Below are positions 43,893-52,377 of a DNA stretch of 64,000 bases, one piece after another (positions within the stretch are counted from its first letter, which is position 1; each line of letters opens with the position of its first letter). The DNA comes from Arthrobacter celericrescens (GTDB taxonomy: Bacteria > Actinomycetota > Actinomycetes > Actinomycetales > Micrococcaceae): the NCBI RefSeq assembly GCF_003614925.1, contig NZ_QYLP01000036.1, positions 1-64,000 on the forward strand, in the 5' to 3' direction. Position numbers and translations under genes: made by a program. The notes under the pieces are model-generated. The model was not told the DNA's origin, ran no database searches, and worked only from the letters and a program-made list of their open reading frames with translations.

Positions 43893-45415
43893 TGGGTACC
43901 TCCGGCGATGACGGCCATGACGTCTTCGGCGCAGACGCCGTCGTTGTTGATTTCGGCGACCTTTTCCCGGTCCTTGATGACCGCGATCCGGTCGCTGACG
44001 CGCAGGACTTCCTCGAGCTCGGAGGAGATGAAGAGCACGGACATGCCCTCGGCGGCGAGCCGGTTCACGAGCTTCTGGATCTGGGTCTTCGCGCCGATGT
44101 CGATGCCGCGGGTGGGTTCGTCGAGGATGAGGAGTTCCGGATGGGTGACCAGCCAGCGGGCGAGGAGCACCTTTTGCTGGTTGCCGCCGCTGAGGTTCTT
44201 GATGAGGGCATCGGGGTTGGCCGGCCGGATGTCCAGCGCTTCGATGTATTCGGCCACCAGTTCGTCCTGGGTCCGGCGGGGGATGCGGCGGGCCCAGCCC
44301 TTGCTGGCCTGCATGGCCAGCACCAGGTTGTCGCGGACCGACAGGTCCCCGATCAGCCCTTCCTTCTTGCGGTCTTCCGAGCAGAAGGCGATGCGGCGGT
44401 CGATGGCGGCACGCGGGGAGCGGATTTTCCTTTCGTTTCCCTTGATCCTGATGAGTCCTGCGTCTGCCTTGTCGGCGCCGAAGAGCAGCCGGGCGATCTC
44501 GGTACGGCCGGCGCCGAGGAGTCCGGCCAGTCCCAGGACCTCGCCCGGGTGGATGGACAGGTCCACGTTCGCCACGGAGCCTTTGCGGCCGATGCCCTCG
44601 GTTTCCAGGAAGGGCGTGCTGCCTTCTTCGGAACGGGTGCGCGTCCGGGCGGGCGCCTCGTCCAGTTCGGCGAGGGCCTCCAGCTCCTTGCCGATCATCT
44701 TGGAGATCAGGCTCATGCGGGACAGGTCCCGGGTCAGGTATTCGCCCACCAGCTTTCCGTTCCTGAGCACCGTCATGCGGTCGGAGATTTCATAGACCTG
44801 CTCCAGGAAGTGCGAAACGAAGAGGATGGCCACCCCGCTGTCCCGCAGTTGGCGGATGACGCCGAAGAGCTGGGCCACTTCGCCCGCGTCCAGGCTCGAC
44901 GTCGGTTCGTCGAGGATCAGGACCTTGGCGCTGACCTCCACGGAGCGGGCGATGGCGATCAACTGCTGGACCGCGATGGAGTGGCTGGACAGCAGGGACC
45001 CGGGATCGACGTGCTCCAGGTGCAGTTCCGCGAGGACCTCCCGCGCACGGCTCCGGACTCCCTTCCAGTCGATCGATCCGCGGCGCCGGGGCTCGCGTCC
45101 CAGCAGGATGTTTTCCTCGACGGTGAGGTTGGGGCAGAGGTTGACTTCCTGGTAGACGGTGCTGATGCCGGCGGCCTGGGATTCCGCCGGCGCGGAGAAG
45201 CGCTTGTTCTCTCCGAGCACCGTGATGGTTCCGGAGTCGATCGTGTACACCCCCGTCAGGGCCTTGATCAGGGTGGACTTCCCGGCGCCGTTCTCGCCCA
45301 TCAGGGCGTGGACCTCGCCTTGGTAGAGCCGGAAGCCGACGCCGTCGAGCGCCTTCACCCCCGGGAAGCCGATGGAGATATCGGTCATCTCGACGACCGG
45401 AACGATTTCGTTCAT
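43889..45415 (-). CDS. sugar ABC ATP-binding protein (YtfR-type)
   Basis: A 508-residue tandem ABC ATPase. Domain 1 has [16 protein letters not shown] and [15 protein letters not shown]; domain 2 has [23 protein letters not shown] and [15 protein letters not shown]. The binding-protein gene precedes it by about 108 bases containing a hairpin, which may lower its expression relative to the binding protein. Confidence 0.95.
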   Translation of the reverse strand: MNEIVPVVEMTDISIGFPGVKALDGVGFRLYQGEVHALMGENGAGKSTLIKALTGVYTIDSGTITVLGENKRFSAPAESQAAGISTVYQEVNLCPNLTVEENILLGREPRRRGSIDWKGVRSRAREVLAELHLEHVDPGSLLSSHSIAVQQLIAIARSVEVSAKVLILDEPTSSLDAGEVAQLFGVIRQLRDSGVAILFVSHFLEQVYEISDRMTVLRNGKLVGEYLTRDLSRMSLISKMIGKELEALAELDEAPARTRTRSEEGSTPFLETEGIGRKGSVANVDLSIHPGEVLGLAGLLGAGRTEIARLLFGADKADAGLIRIKGNERKIRSPRAAIDRRIAFCSEDRKKEGLIGDLSVRDNLVLAMQASKGWARRIPRRTQDELVAEYIEALDIRPANPDALIKNLSGGNQQKVLLARWLVTHPELLILDEPTRGIDIGAKTQIQKLVNRLAAEGMSVLFISSELEEVLRVSDRIAVIKDREKVAEINNDGVCAEDVMAVIAGGTQ

Positions 45416-45456
45416 CCTCTTGTCTTTTCTGTGCTGGGTCTTCTTGCGGCCGGAGA

Positions 45457-45491
45457 CCGTACGACGGCGGCGCTGGGCCGCCGCCGCACGG
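45457..45491. promoter_or_regulatory. intra-operon hairpin between binding protein and ATPase genes
   Basis: CCGTACGACGGCGGC (45457-45471) pairs with GCCGCCGCCGCACGG (45477-45491) in 13 of 15 positions around GCTGG. Such hairpins after binding-protein genes commonly protect the upstream message and attenuate the rest. No strong T-run follows. Confidence 0.55.
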
Positions 45492-45523
45492 TACTTCCGG
45501 GAGCGCCGGGACCGGGTACGGGC

Positions 45524-46507
45524 CTAGTAGGGGCGCGTGGCCAGGACCTGCTTGGCCTGCTCCTGCGTGAAGGTGGTTTCCTCCGTGACGACGCGCTCGG
45601 GCACGCTCTCGCCGGCGACGACCTTCTTGGCCAGGTCCATGAGCTGGTCGCCGAGCATCGGGCTGCATTCGACGATGTAGTTGATCTTGCCGTTGCTCAG
45701 GGCGGTCATGCCGTCCTTGACCGCGTCGATCGTGATGATCTTGATGTCCTTGCCGGGCACCTTGCCTGCCGCTTCGATGGCTTCGATGGCGCCGAGGCCC
45801 TCGTCATCGTTGTGCGCGAACACGACGTCGATGTCGGCGTTGTTCTTCAGGAATGCCTCCATGACCTGCTTGCCGCCGCTGCGGGTGAAGTCGCCGCTCT
45901 GGGAAGCGATGACCTTCAGCTTCGGATCGGCCTTGATGGCTTCCTGGAAACCTTCCTTGCGGTCGTTGGCCGGGGCGGAGCCGGTGGTGCCCTGGATTTC
46001 GACGATGTTGACCGTGTCGCTGGCGGACTTGGAATCCTGCACCAGCCATTCGCCGGCCTTCTTGCCTTCTTCCACGAAGTCGGAGCCGAGGAAGGTCTTG
46101 TACAGGGACTTGTCCGCGGAGTCGACAGCGCGGTCGGTGAGGATCACCGGAATCTTCGCGTTCTTGGCTTCCTTCAGCACGGTGTCCCAGCCCGATTCCA
46201 CCACCGGCGAGAAGGCGATGACGTCCACCTTCTGCTGGATGTAGGAGCGGATGGCCTTGATCTGGTTTTCCTGTTTCTGCTGGGCGTCGGAGAACTTAAG
46301 GTCGATGCCGGCCTTCTTGGCCGAGTCCTGGACCGACTTGGTGTTGGCGGTGCGCCAGCCGCTTTCGGCGCCGACCTGGGCGAAGCCCATCGTGATCTTG
46401 TCGGAGCCGGAGGTGCCGGCAGCGCCGCCGGCGCCGGCGGTTCCACCGCAGGCAGTGAGGGTCAGCAGGGATGCGGCGGCCACCGCAAACAGGGATTTCT
46501 TGAACAC
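45524..46507 (-). CDS. sugar ABC substrate-binding lipoprotein (YtfQ-type)
   Basis: A 327-residue binding protein with lipobox LTAC (C20). The mature fold is YtfQ-like: MGFAQVGAESGWRTANTKS, FSDAQQKQENQIKAIRSYIQQKVDVIAFSPV, ILTDRAVDS. YtfQ in E. coli binds galactofuranose; the arabinan context suggests a furanose such as L-arabinofuranose here, as inference. The GTG at 46507 follows GGGAGGAAG. The promoter carries an ara-type operator. Confidence 0.92.
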   Translation of the reverse strand: MFKKSLFAVAAASLLTLTACGGTAGAGGAAGTSGSDKITMGFAQVGAESGWRTANTKSVQDSAKKAGIDLKFSDAQQKQENQIKAIRSYIQQKVDVIAFSPVVESGWDTVLKEAKNAKIPVILTDRAVDSADKSLYKTFLGSDFVEEGKKAGEWLVQDSKSASDTVNIVEIQGTTGSAPANDRKEGFQEAIKADPKLKVIASQSGDFTRSGGKQVMEAFLKNNADIDVVFAHNDDEGLGAIEAIEAAGKVPGKDIKIITIDAVKDGMTALSNGKINYIVECSPMLGDQLMDLAKKVVAGESVPERVVTEETTFTQEQAKQVLATRPY

Positions 46508-46595
46508 AACTTCCTCCCGGAGGCGTAGGTACATGCAGGCGGGAGAAACTCGTACACCGCCATTGCTGCAAGTGAGCTGATGCGCTCTGCGAAAC

Positions 46596-46638
46596 ATTGT
46601 GAACGCTAACAATTTGGTCGTCAAGTAGCCTGTGTCAC
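46596..46638 (-). promoter_or_regulatory. promoter module of the YtfQ-type operon
   Basis: Read on the minus strand: GTGACACAGGCTAC, then TTGACG (-35), 17 bases, then CACAAT (-10), with the operator across the spacer. It matches the araB promoter in 19 of the first 20 bases and in 16 of the last 17, with a one-base spacer difference. Confidence 0.65.
46597..46612. promoter_or_regulatory. arabinose regulon operator, YtfQ-type operon
   Basis: Reads TTGTTAGCGTTCACAA on the minus strand. It overlaps the proposed -10 region and is identical to the operator at 46732. Confidence 0.78.
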
Positions 46639-46731
46639 AAATCCGGGCCAGCGCGGAACCGGCTCCTGGCTTTTGAAAACCCCCTTTACAAGTGGCGCCG
46701 CCATGGCGAATACTCGTTTCCGGCGGTCCCG

Positions 46732-46747
46732 TTGTTAGCGTTCACAA
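46732..46747. promoter_or_regulatory. arabinose regulon operator, GH51 gene
   Basis: TTGTTAGCGTTCACAA on the plus strand, 69 bases before the GH51 start. It has no associated GGCTAC block. Confidence 0.75.
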
Positions 46748-46816
46748 CCGAGGGATGCCGCCCCGATCCAGTGCCGCAGTCCCGGCGGACCATTCAATGG
46801 AGAAAGGCCCTTTCCC

Positions 46817-49357
46817 ATGTCACACAAAGCAAGCACCCCCGCCAGGAAGGTATGCACCATGGTGCTCGCCGGCTCCCTGGCAGCAGCCGTCCTGGCCGTC
46901 GCGCCGGCCATCGGCGCCAGCGCCGAGCCCACCGAGAACCGGACCATCACCGTCAACGCCGCGCAAAGCGGCCCCGCCATCGATCCGGCGATGTACGGAA
47001 TCTTCTACGAGGACATCAACCAGGGCGCCGACGGCGGCATCTACGCCGAACTCGTGCAGAACCGCTCCTTCGAGTTCAACTCCGCCGACAACCGCGCCTA
47101 CACGCCCATGACCGCGTGGGAGACGCTGCGGCGCGGCGGCGACGGGACGGTCGCCGTCGTCGACGATGACAACCGCCTGAACGGGAACAACCGGAACTAC
47201 CTGCGGATCGATGCCACCAGCGCGGGCGCAGGCAGCGGGGCCGGCGTCGGCGTCCGCAACAGCGGATGGAACGCCGGGCAGAAGCTCGAAGCGCGCAAGA
47301 AGTACGACTACTCGGTGTGGGCGCGCACCACGAACCCCGCCGGATCCACCCTCGCGGTGACGCTCGAAACGCCCGAAGGGACGCGGCTGGCCCTGGCCAC
47401 CGTCAAGGTCAAGGGCGACAGTTGGGCGAAGTACACGGTGACCCTCTCGCCCAAGAGCTCCACGGCCGCCGGCCGCCTCGCCACCGTTGTCCAGGGCACC
47501 GGTACCGTCCGCCTCGACATGGTTTCCCTGTTCCCGCAGGACACCTGGAACGGCAGGGACAACGGGCTCCGCAAGGACCTCGCCGAGAAGATCGCGGCGC
47601 TGAAGCCGGGCTTCCTGCGCTTCCCGGGCGGCTGCATCGTCAACACCGGCAACTACGACAGCTACTCGGCACCCAACTACACCCGGGCGCGCACCTACCA
47701 GTGGAAGGAAACCATCGGCCCGGTGGAGCAGCGTCCGGCCAACCGGAACTTCTGGGGCTACAACCAGAGCTACGGGCTTGGCTACATGGAGTACTTCCAG
47801 TGGGCCGAGGACATGGGCGCCATCCCCGTGCCGGTTGTGCCCGTCGGCGTGACCGGCTGCGGAGATAACAAGCAGGCCCCGGACCAGGCCACCTTGGACC
47901 GCTACATCCAGGACACCCTCGACCTGATCGAGTTCGCCAACGGCGACGCCAGCACCACCTGGGGTGCAAAGCGCATCGCCTACGGCCACCCGGAACCCTA
48001 CAAGCTGGACCGCATCAGCCTGGGCAACGAGGAGTACAAGCCGGAATTCAAGGCGTACTTCACCCAGTTCTACAACGCCGTCCGCAAGGCTCACCCCGGG
48101 ATCAAGATCATCGGGAACACCGGCCCGTTCAGCCAAGGACCGGAATTCGACGACCTCTCAGCATTCAACGCCACCACCGGCGTGGACCTGGTGGACGAGC
48201 ACTACTACAACGAGCCGTCCTGGTTCCTGAACAACAACCACCGCTACGACTCCTACAGCCGCGACAGCTACAAGGTGTTCCTCGGCGAATACGCCTCCAA
48301 GGGCAACAAGCCGGACAACGCCCTGGCCGAAGCGTCCTACATGACCGGACTCGAACGGAACGCCGACGTGGTCAAGATGGCGTCCTACGCCCCGCTGATC
48401 GCCAACGAGGCCAACACCCAGTGGAGCCCGGACATGATGTTCTTCGACGGGACCACGGTGCGGACCACGCCCAACTACGAAGTCCAGAAGCTGTTCATGA
48501 ACAACACCGGAACCGCCGTAGTGCCGAGCACCCAGCTCAACCCCGCGTCCATGGTGGTCCCGATCGCCGGCAAGGTGGGCCTGTCCACCTGGGCAACCTC
48601 CGCCAAGTACGACGACGTCAAGGTCACCGCAGCCGACGGCAGCACCCTGTTCAGCGACGACTTCTCCGGAACGGCCGCGGCCTGGACCGGCAACGGCACC
48701 GGGTCCTGGTCCATCCAGGACGGCGGCTACGTCCAGTCCAGCACCACCGCGCAGAACACCATGGTCACCGCCGGGAACGCAGCCTGGAACAACTACACGC
48801 TCAGTACCAAGGCCACCAAGCTGGCAGGTTCGGAAGGCTTCCTGGTCGCCTTCGGCGTCAAGGACACCGGGAACTACTACTGGTGGAACCTGGGCGGCTG
48901 GAACAACTCGAAGTCCGTCGTCGAAAAGGCCGTCAACGGCGGCAAGACCAACGTCCTGGAAAAGAACACCGTGATCCAGACCGGCCGCGAATACGATATC
49001 CGGATCGAGGTCACCGGACGCACGGCCAAGCTCTACCTGGACAACGTCCTGTGGGGCACCGTGGATGACACCCAGGCCGATCCTGTCTACTCCGTGGTCA
49101 CCAAGGATGCCGCATCCGGCGACACCATCGTGAAGGTGGTCAACACCTCCACCGACAAGACCCCGGTGGACATCAAGGTGGACGGCGCCGCCACCATCGG
49201 CAGCACGGCGGCGGTGACCACACTGGCCCAGACCGCCGACGGGCTGAACCTGGCCCCGGCGTCGAGCACGTTCAACGGCGCCGGCACGGCGTTCACCTAC
49301 ACGTTCGAGCCCAAGTCGGTCACCTTCATCCGGCTCGCCGCAGGCTCCGGAAAGTAG
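46817..49357 (+). CDS. secreted GH51 alpha-L-arabinofuranosidase
   Basis: An 846-residue extracellular enzyme with a Sec signal ending near residue 36 (AIGASA). The (beta/alpha)8 catalytic domain carries the acid/base E405 (LGNEEY) and nucleophile E491 (VFLGEYAS). Residues about 165-240 form a CBM-like sandwich after the N-terminal strand segment. The C-terminal GH51 beta-domain starts near 553 (NYEVQKLF) and resumes near 770 (TIVKVVN); between them about 170 residues (DDFSGTAAAWTGNGTGSW, YYWWNLGGW, YDIRIEVTGRTAKLYLDN) form a concanavalin-like module. It removes arabinose from arabinan or arabinoxylan side chains. An ara operator precedes it. Confidence 0.92.
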   Translation: MSHKASTPARKVCTMVLAGSLAAAVLAVAPAIGASAEPTENRTITVNAAQSGPAIDPAMYGIFYEDINQGADGGIYAELVQNRSFEFNSADNRAYTPMTAWETLRRGGDGTVAVVDDDNRLNGNNRNYLRIDATSAGAGSGAGVGVRNSGWNAGQKLEARKKYDYSVWARTTNPAGSTLAVTLETPEGTRLALATVKVKGDSWAKYTVTLSPKSSTAAGRLATVVQGTGTVRLDMVSLFPQDTWNGRDNGLRKDLAEKIAALKPGFLRFPGGCIVNTGNYDSYSAPNYTRARTYQWKETIGPVEQRPANRNFWGYNQSYGLGYMEYFQWAEDMGAIPVPVVPVGVTGCGDNKQAPDQATLDRYIQDTLDLIEFANGDASTTWGAKRIAYGHPEPYKLDRISLGNEEYKPEFKAYFTQFYNAVRKAHPGIKIIGNTGPFSQGPEFDDLSAFNATTGVDLVDEHYYNEPSWFLNNNHRYDSYSRDSYKVFLGEYASKGNKPDNALAEASYMTGLERNADVVKMASYAPLIANEANTQWSPDMMFFDGTTVRTTPNYEVQKLFMNNTGTAVVPSTQLNPASMVVPIAGKVGLSTWATSAKYDDVKVTAADGSTLFSDDFSGTAAAWTGNGTGSWSIQDGGYVQSSTTAQNTMVTAGNAAWNNYTLSTKATKLAGSEGFLVAFGVKDTGNYYWWNLGGWNNSKSVVEKAVNGGKTNVLEKNTVIQTGREYDIRIEVTGRTAKLYLDNVLWGTVDDTQADPVYSVVTKDAASGDTIVKVVNTSTDKTPVDIKVDGAATIGSTAAVTTLAQTADGLNLAPASSTFNGAGTAFTYTFEPKSVTFIRLAAGSGK

Positions 49358-49386
49358 GCAACCACCAAGGCCCCATGGCTTTGACC

Positions 49387-49423
49387 GGGAAGGCCCGGCT
49401 GGCTTGCACAGCCGGGCCTTCCC
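49387..49423 (+). terminator. intrinsic terminator or attenuator after GH51
   Basis: Perfect 15-bp arms GGGAAGGCCCGGCTG and CAGCCGGGCCTTCCC flank the loop GCTTGCA. It lies 29 bases after the GH51 stop and 41 bases before the next start, so it may separate or attenuate the following genes. Confidence 0.85.
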
Positions 49424-49464
49424 CCTACCCGGACATTCCACCCGGACCATCCCGAGGAGATCCA

Positions 49465-52302
49465 ATGACGAATCACGTGTCCCGACGCAACATCCTCCGG
49501 CTCGGCGCGGCCACGGCCGCCCTGCCCTGGCTGCCGCCGCTCGCCGCCGCGGCAGCGAATGCGGCGGAAGGCCCCGCGGCAACCGCAACCGCCGCAGGCA
49601 GGCTCAGTCCCTTCAAACTGTCCGACGTCAGCCTGGGCCCCGGCGTTTTCGCCCGGAAGCGCGAGCTGATCCTGAACTTCGCCCGCGGGTACGACGAACG
49701 CCGCTACCTGAACGTCTTCCGCGCCAACGCCGGCCTGCAGCCGGTTCCCGGAGTGGTGCCGCTGCCCGCCGGCGGCTGGGAGGGGCTCGACGGCGAGGCC
49801 AACGGCAACCTGCGCGGTCACTTCACCGGCCACCATATGTCGATGCTGGCCCAGGCCTACGCCGGCACGGGGGAGGAGCTGTTCGGCACCAAACTGCGGA
49901 ACATGGTGGCGTCCCTCCACGAATGCCGGGACGCGCTCTCCCGGGAACCCGCCATCCAGGCCACCGCGGGCCGCCTCGATGGGACCGCCGTCGAGTTCGC
50001 CCGGGGCGCCTATCTGTACGGCCAGCTGCCCGCCGGTTCCGTGGACGGCCTGACGGCGATGACTTTCGCCGCGTGGATCCGCCCGACGGCTTCGGCGAAC
50101 TGGGCGAGGGTCTTCGACTTCGGCAACGACACCAAAACCTACGCCTTCCTCGCGCAGCGGGACGGCGCCGGACTGCCCCGGTTCGCCATCACCCGCAACT
50201 TCGCCGGGGGAGAGCAGACGATCGTGGGCGCCGCGCCGCTGCCGGTCAACGAGTGGAGCCACGTTGCCGTCAGCCTCGACGGCCAGGCCGGAACGCTGTA
50301 CGTCAACGGAAAACAGGCCGGCCGGAACAACGCCCTCACCCTCACCCCGGCCCAGCTGGGAAGCCTGGCCAATGTGTGGCTCGGCCGCTCGCAGTACAAC
50401 GACCCCGTTTTCGCCGGCACCTACCAGGACGTCAACATCTGGTCCTCCGCGCTCACCGCGGCCCAGCTCGAGGAACTGGCGGCAGCCCCGGCGTCGGGCA
50501 CCTCGGCAGGGAACGGCGACGTCGTCTCCCTCGCCTGCGGCGAAAGCGGAGGCACCGTGCTGGCCGATGCCTCCGGCAAGGGCCGCAACGCTGCCGTCCG
50601 GCGGACCTGGGGCCTGCCCAGCCACCCCGGCTTCCTGGCGGCTTACCCGGAAACCCAGTTCATCGAACTGGAAAGCCGGACCACTCCCGACTATTTCCGC
50701 GTCTGGGCTCCCTATTACACAGCCCACAAGATCCTGAAGGGCCTCCTTGACGCCTACGCGGCCACCGCCGAACCACAGGCCCTGGACCTGGCCGCCGGGC
50801 TCTGCGACTGGATGCACTCGCGGCTGGGCAAACTCACCCCAGCGGTGCGGCAGCGCATGTGGGGCATCTTCTCCAGCGGCGAGTACGGCGGCGTCGTTGA
50901 AGCCATCCTGGAGACGTACGGCCACACCGGCAAGCCCGAGCACCTGGAGCTCGCCAGGTACTTCGACCTCGACTACCTCATCGACGCGTGCGCCCAGAAC
51001 AAGGACGTGCTCGCCGGCCTGCACGCCAACCAGCACATCCCGATCTTCACCGGCCTGGTGCTCATGCACAACGCCACCGGCGAGGAGCGCTACTTGACGG
51101 CGGCCCGCAACTTCTGGGGCATGGTGGTGCCCACCCGCATGTTCAGCATCGGCGGCACCAGCCAGGGCGAGTTCTGGAAGGAACGCGAAAAGATCGCGGC
51201 CACCCTGAACACCACCGACGCCGAATCCTGCTGCGCCTACAACATGCTCAAGCTCTCGCGCGAGCTGTTCTTCAGACGGCAGGACCCCGCCTACATGGAC
51301 TACTACGAGCGGGCGCTGTTCAACCAGGTCCTCGGCTCCAAGCAGGACAAGGAAAGCGCGGAACTGCCGCTGGCCACCTATTTCATCGGCCTGCAGCCCG
51401 GCGCCGTCCGCGACTTCACGCCGAAGCAGGGCACCACGTGTTGCGAAGGCACCGGACTGGAATCGGCGACGAAATACCAGGACTCCGTGTACTTCGCCGC
51501 GGAGGACGGCAGCGCCCTCTACGTCAACCTCTATATTCCGTCCACCCTGGATTGGACCGCGAAGAACGTCACCGTCACGCAGTCCACCTCCTTCCCCTTC
51601 GAACAAAAGACCACTTTGCAGATTGGAGGATCCGGCCGGTTCGAGCTACGGCTGCGGGTCCCGGCCTGGGCCACCGCCGGCTTCACGGTCCGAATCAACG
51701 GCGCCCCCGTGACGGCGACGGCGGTGCCCGGCAGCTACCTCGGCCTCGCCCGGACCTGGAAGAACGGGGACACGGTGGACGTCGACATGCCGTTCACGCT
51801 CCGCGCCGAGCGGGCACTGGACGACCCCACGGTGCAGAGCCTCATGTACGGGCCGGTGCACCTCGTGGCACGCGACAAGCGCACCGGGCTCCTCCCGTTC
51901 GGCCTCTACGGGACCGCCCGGCTCAACGGCGACCTCGCCCCGGCCCTGCGGCCCGTGGCGGGCAAGCCGTTGCACTTCACCCTCGCCGGCGTCGAACTGG
52001 CGCCCTTCCTCGAGGGCACCGAGGATGCCTTCCACTCCTACTTCCGCCGGACCGAGCCTTCCGTGGTGATCGGCGGCGTGGACTCCGGGGTGGCCAACCC
52101 TGCCCGGGCAAACAACACGACGCTCCTCGACGACGTCTGGCAGGCCGCCCCGTTCGCCAACAAATCCGAACTGCTCCGCCGGGTCGCCCAAGTGACCGAC
52201 GCCTGGGTTGCCGAAAGCTCCCTCAGCCGCGCGGACGCTGACCGCGTCTGCAGCGCGGCGCAGCGGGCGGTATTCACGACGTCGGCAAGCGAGAAGCGCT
52301 GA
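49465..52302 (+). CDS. secreted GH127/GH146 beta-L-arabinofuranosidase with inserted LamG domain
   Basis: A 945-residue Tat-exported enzyme (SRRNILRLG, R7-R8). The DUF1680 barrel is recognisable (GHFTGHHMSMLAQAYAG; WAPYYTAHKILKGLLDAY). Likely Zn-thiolate site: E569 (QGEFWKE), C589 (AESCC), C659 and C660 (TTCCEGTG), with C659 the expected nucleophile by analogy with HypBA1. Between ECRDAL (158) and SHPGFLAAYPE (386) lies an inserted LamG-like module, about 165-380 (MTFAAWIRP, WSHVAVSLDGQAGTLYVNG, DVNIWSSALTAAQ). The ATG at 49465 follows GAGGAG. Confidence 0.9.
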   Translation: MTNHVSRRNILRLGAATAALPWLPPLAAAAANAAEGPAATATAAGRLSPFKLSDVSLGPGVFARKRELILNFARGYDERRYLNVFRANAGLQPVPGVVPLPAGGWEGLDGEANGNLRGHFTGHHMSMLAQAYAGTGEELFGTKLRNMVASLHECRDALSREPAIQATAGRLDGTAVEFARGAYLYGQLPAGSVDGLTAMTFAAWIRPTASANWARVFDFGNDTKTYAFLAQRDGAGLPRFAITRNFAGGEQTIVGAAPLPVNEWSHVAVSLDGQAGTLYVNGKQAGRNNALTLTPAQLGSLANVWLGRSQYNDPVFAGTYQDVNIWSSALTAAQLEELAAAPASGTSAGNGDVVSLACGESGGTVLADASGKGRNAAVRRTWGLPSHPGFLAAYPETQFIELESRTTPDYFRVWAPYYTAHKILKGLLDAYAATAEPQALDLAAGLCDWMHSRLGKLTPAVRQRMWGIFSSGEYGGVVEAILETYGHTGKPEHLELARYFDLDYLIDACAQNKDVLAGLHANQHIPIFTGLVLMHNATGEERYLTAARNFWGMVVPTRMFSIGGTSQGEFWKEREKIAATLNTTDAESCCAYNMLKLSRELFFRRQDPAYMDYYERALFNQVLGSKQDKESAELPLATYFIGLQPGAVRDFTPKQGTTCCEGTGLESATKYQDSVYFAAEDGSALYVNLYIPSTLDWTAKNVTVTQSTSFPFEQKTTLQIGGSGRFELRLRVPAWATAGFTVRINGAPVTATAVPGSYLGLARTWKNGDTVDVDMPFTLRAERALDDPTVQSLMYGPVHLVARDKRTGLLPFGLYGTARLNGDLAPALRPVAGKPLHFTLAGVELAPFLEGTEDAFHSYFRRTEPSVVIGGVDSGVANPARANNTTLLDDVWQAAPFANKSELLRRVAQVTDAWVAESSLSRADADRVCSAAQRAVFTTSASEKR

Positions 52303-52377
52303 CAGCCCGGCTGGCCCCCTGAGCTTCCTCCCATCAACCCACAGCGGCCTTCGGGTCGCCCGAACGAAAGAGTCCCC

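Larger units (their letters stand above)
46508..46816. other. 309-base divergent regulatory region, YtfQ-type operon and abfA
   Basis: The stretch between the divergent binding-protein and GH51 genes holds two identical 16-bp operators (46597-46612 and 46732-46747), the conserved promoter module for the leftward operon, and the GH51 leader. I see no coding frame with support. Confidence 0.7.

Noticed and set aside
49297..51606. Long open frames antisense to the GH51 and GH127 genes
   Set aside because: Their composition (Gly/Val/Arg/His-rich) and lack of any family motif show they are shadows of the sense genes.
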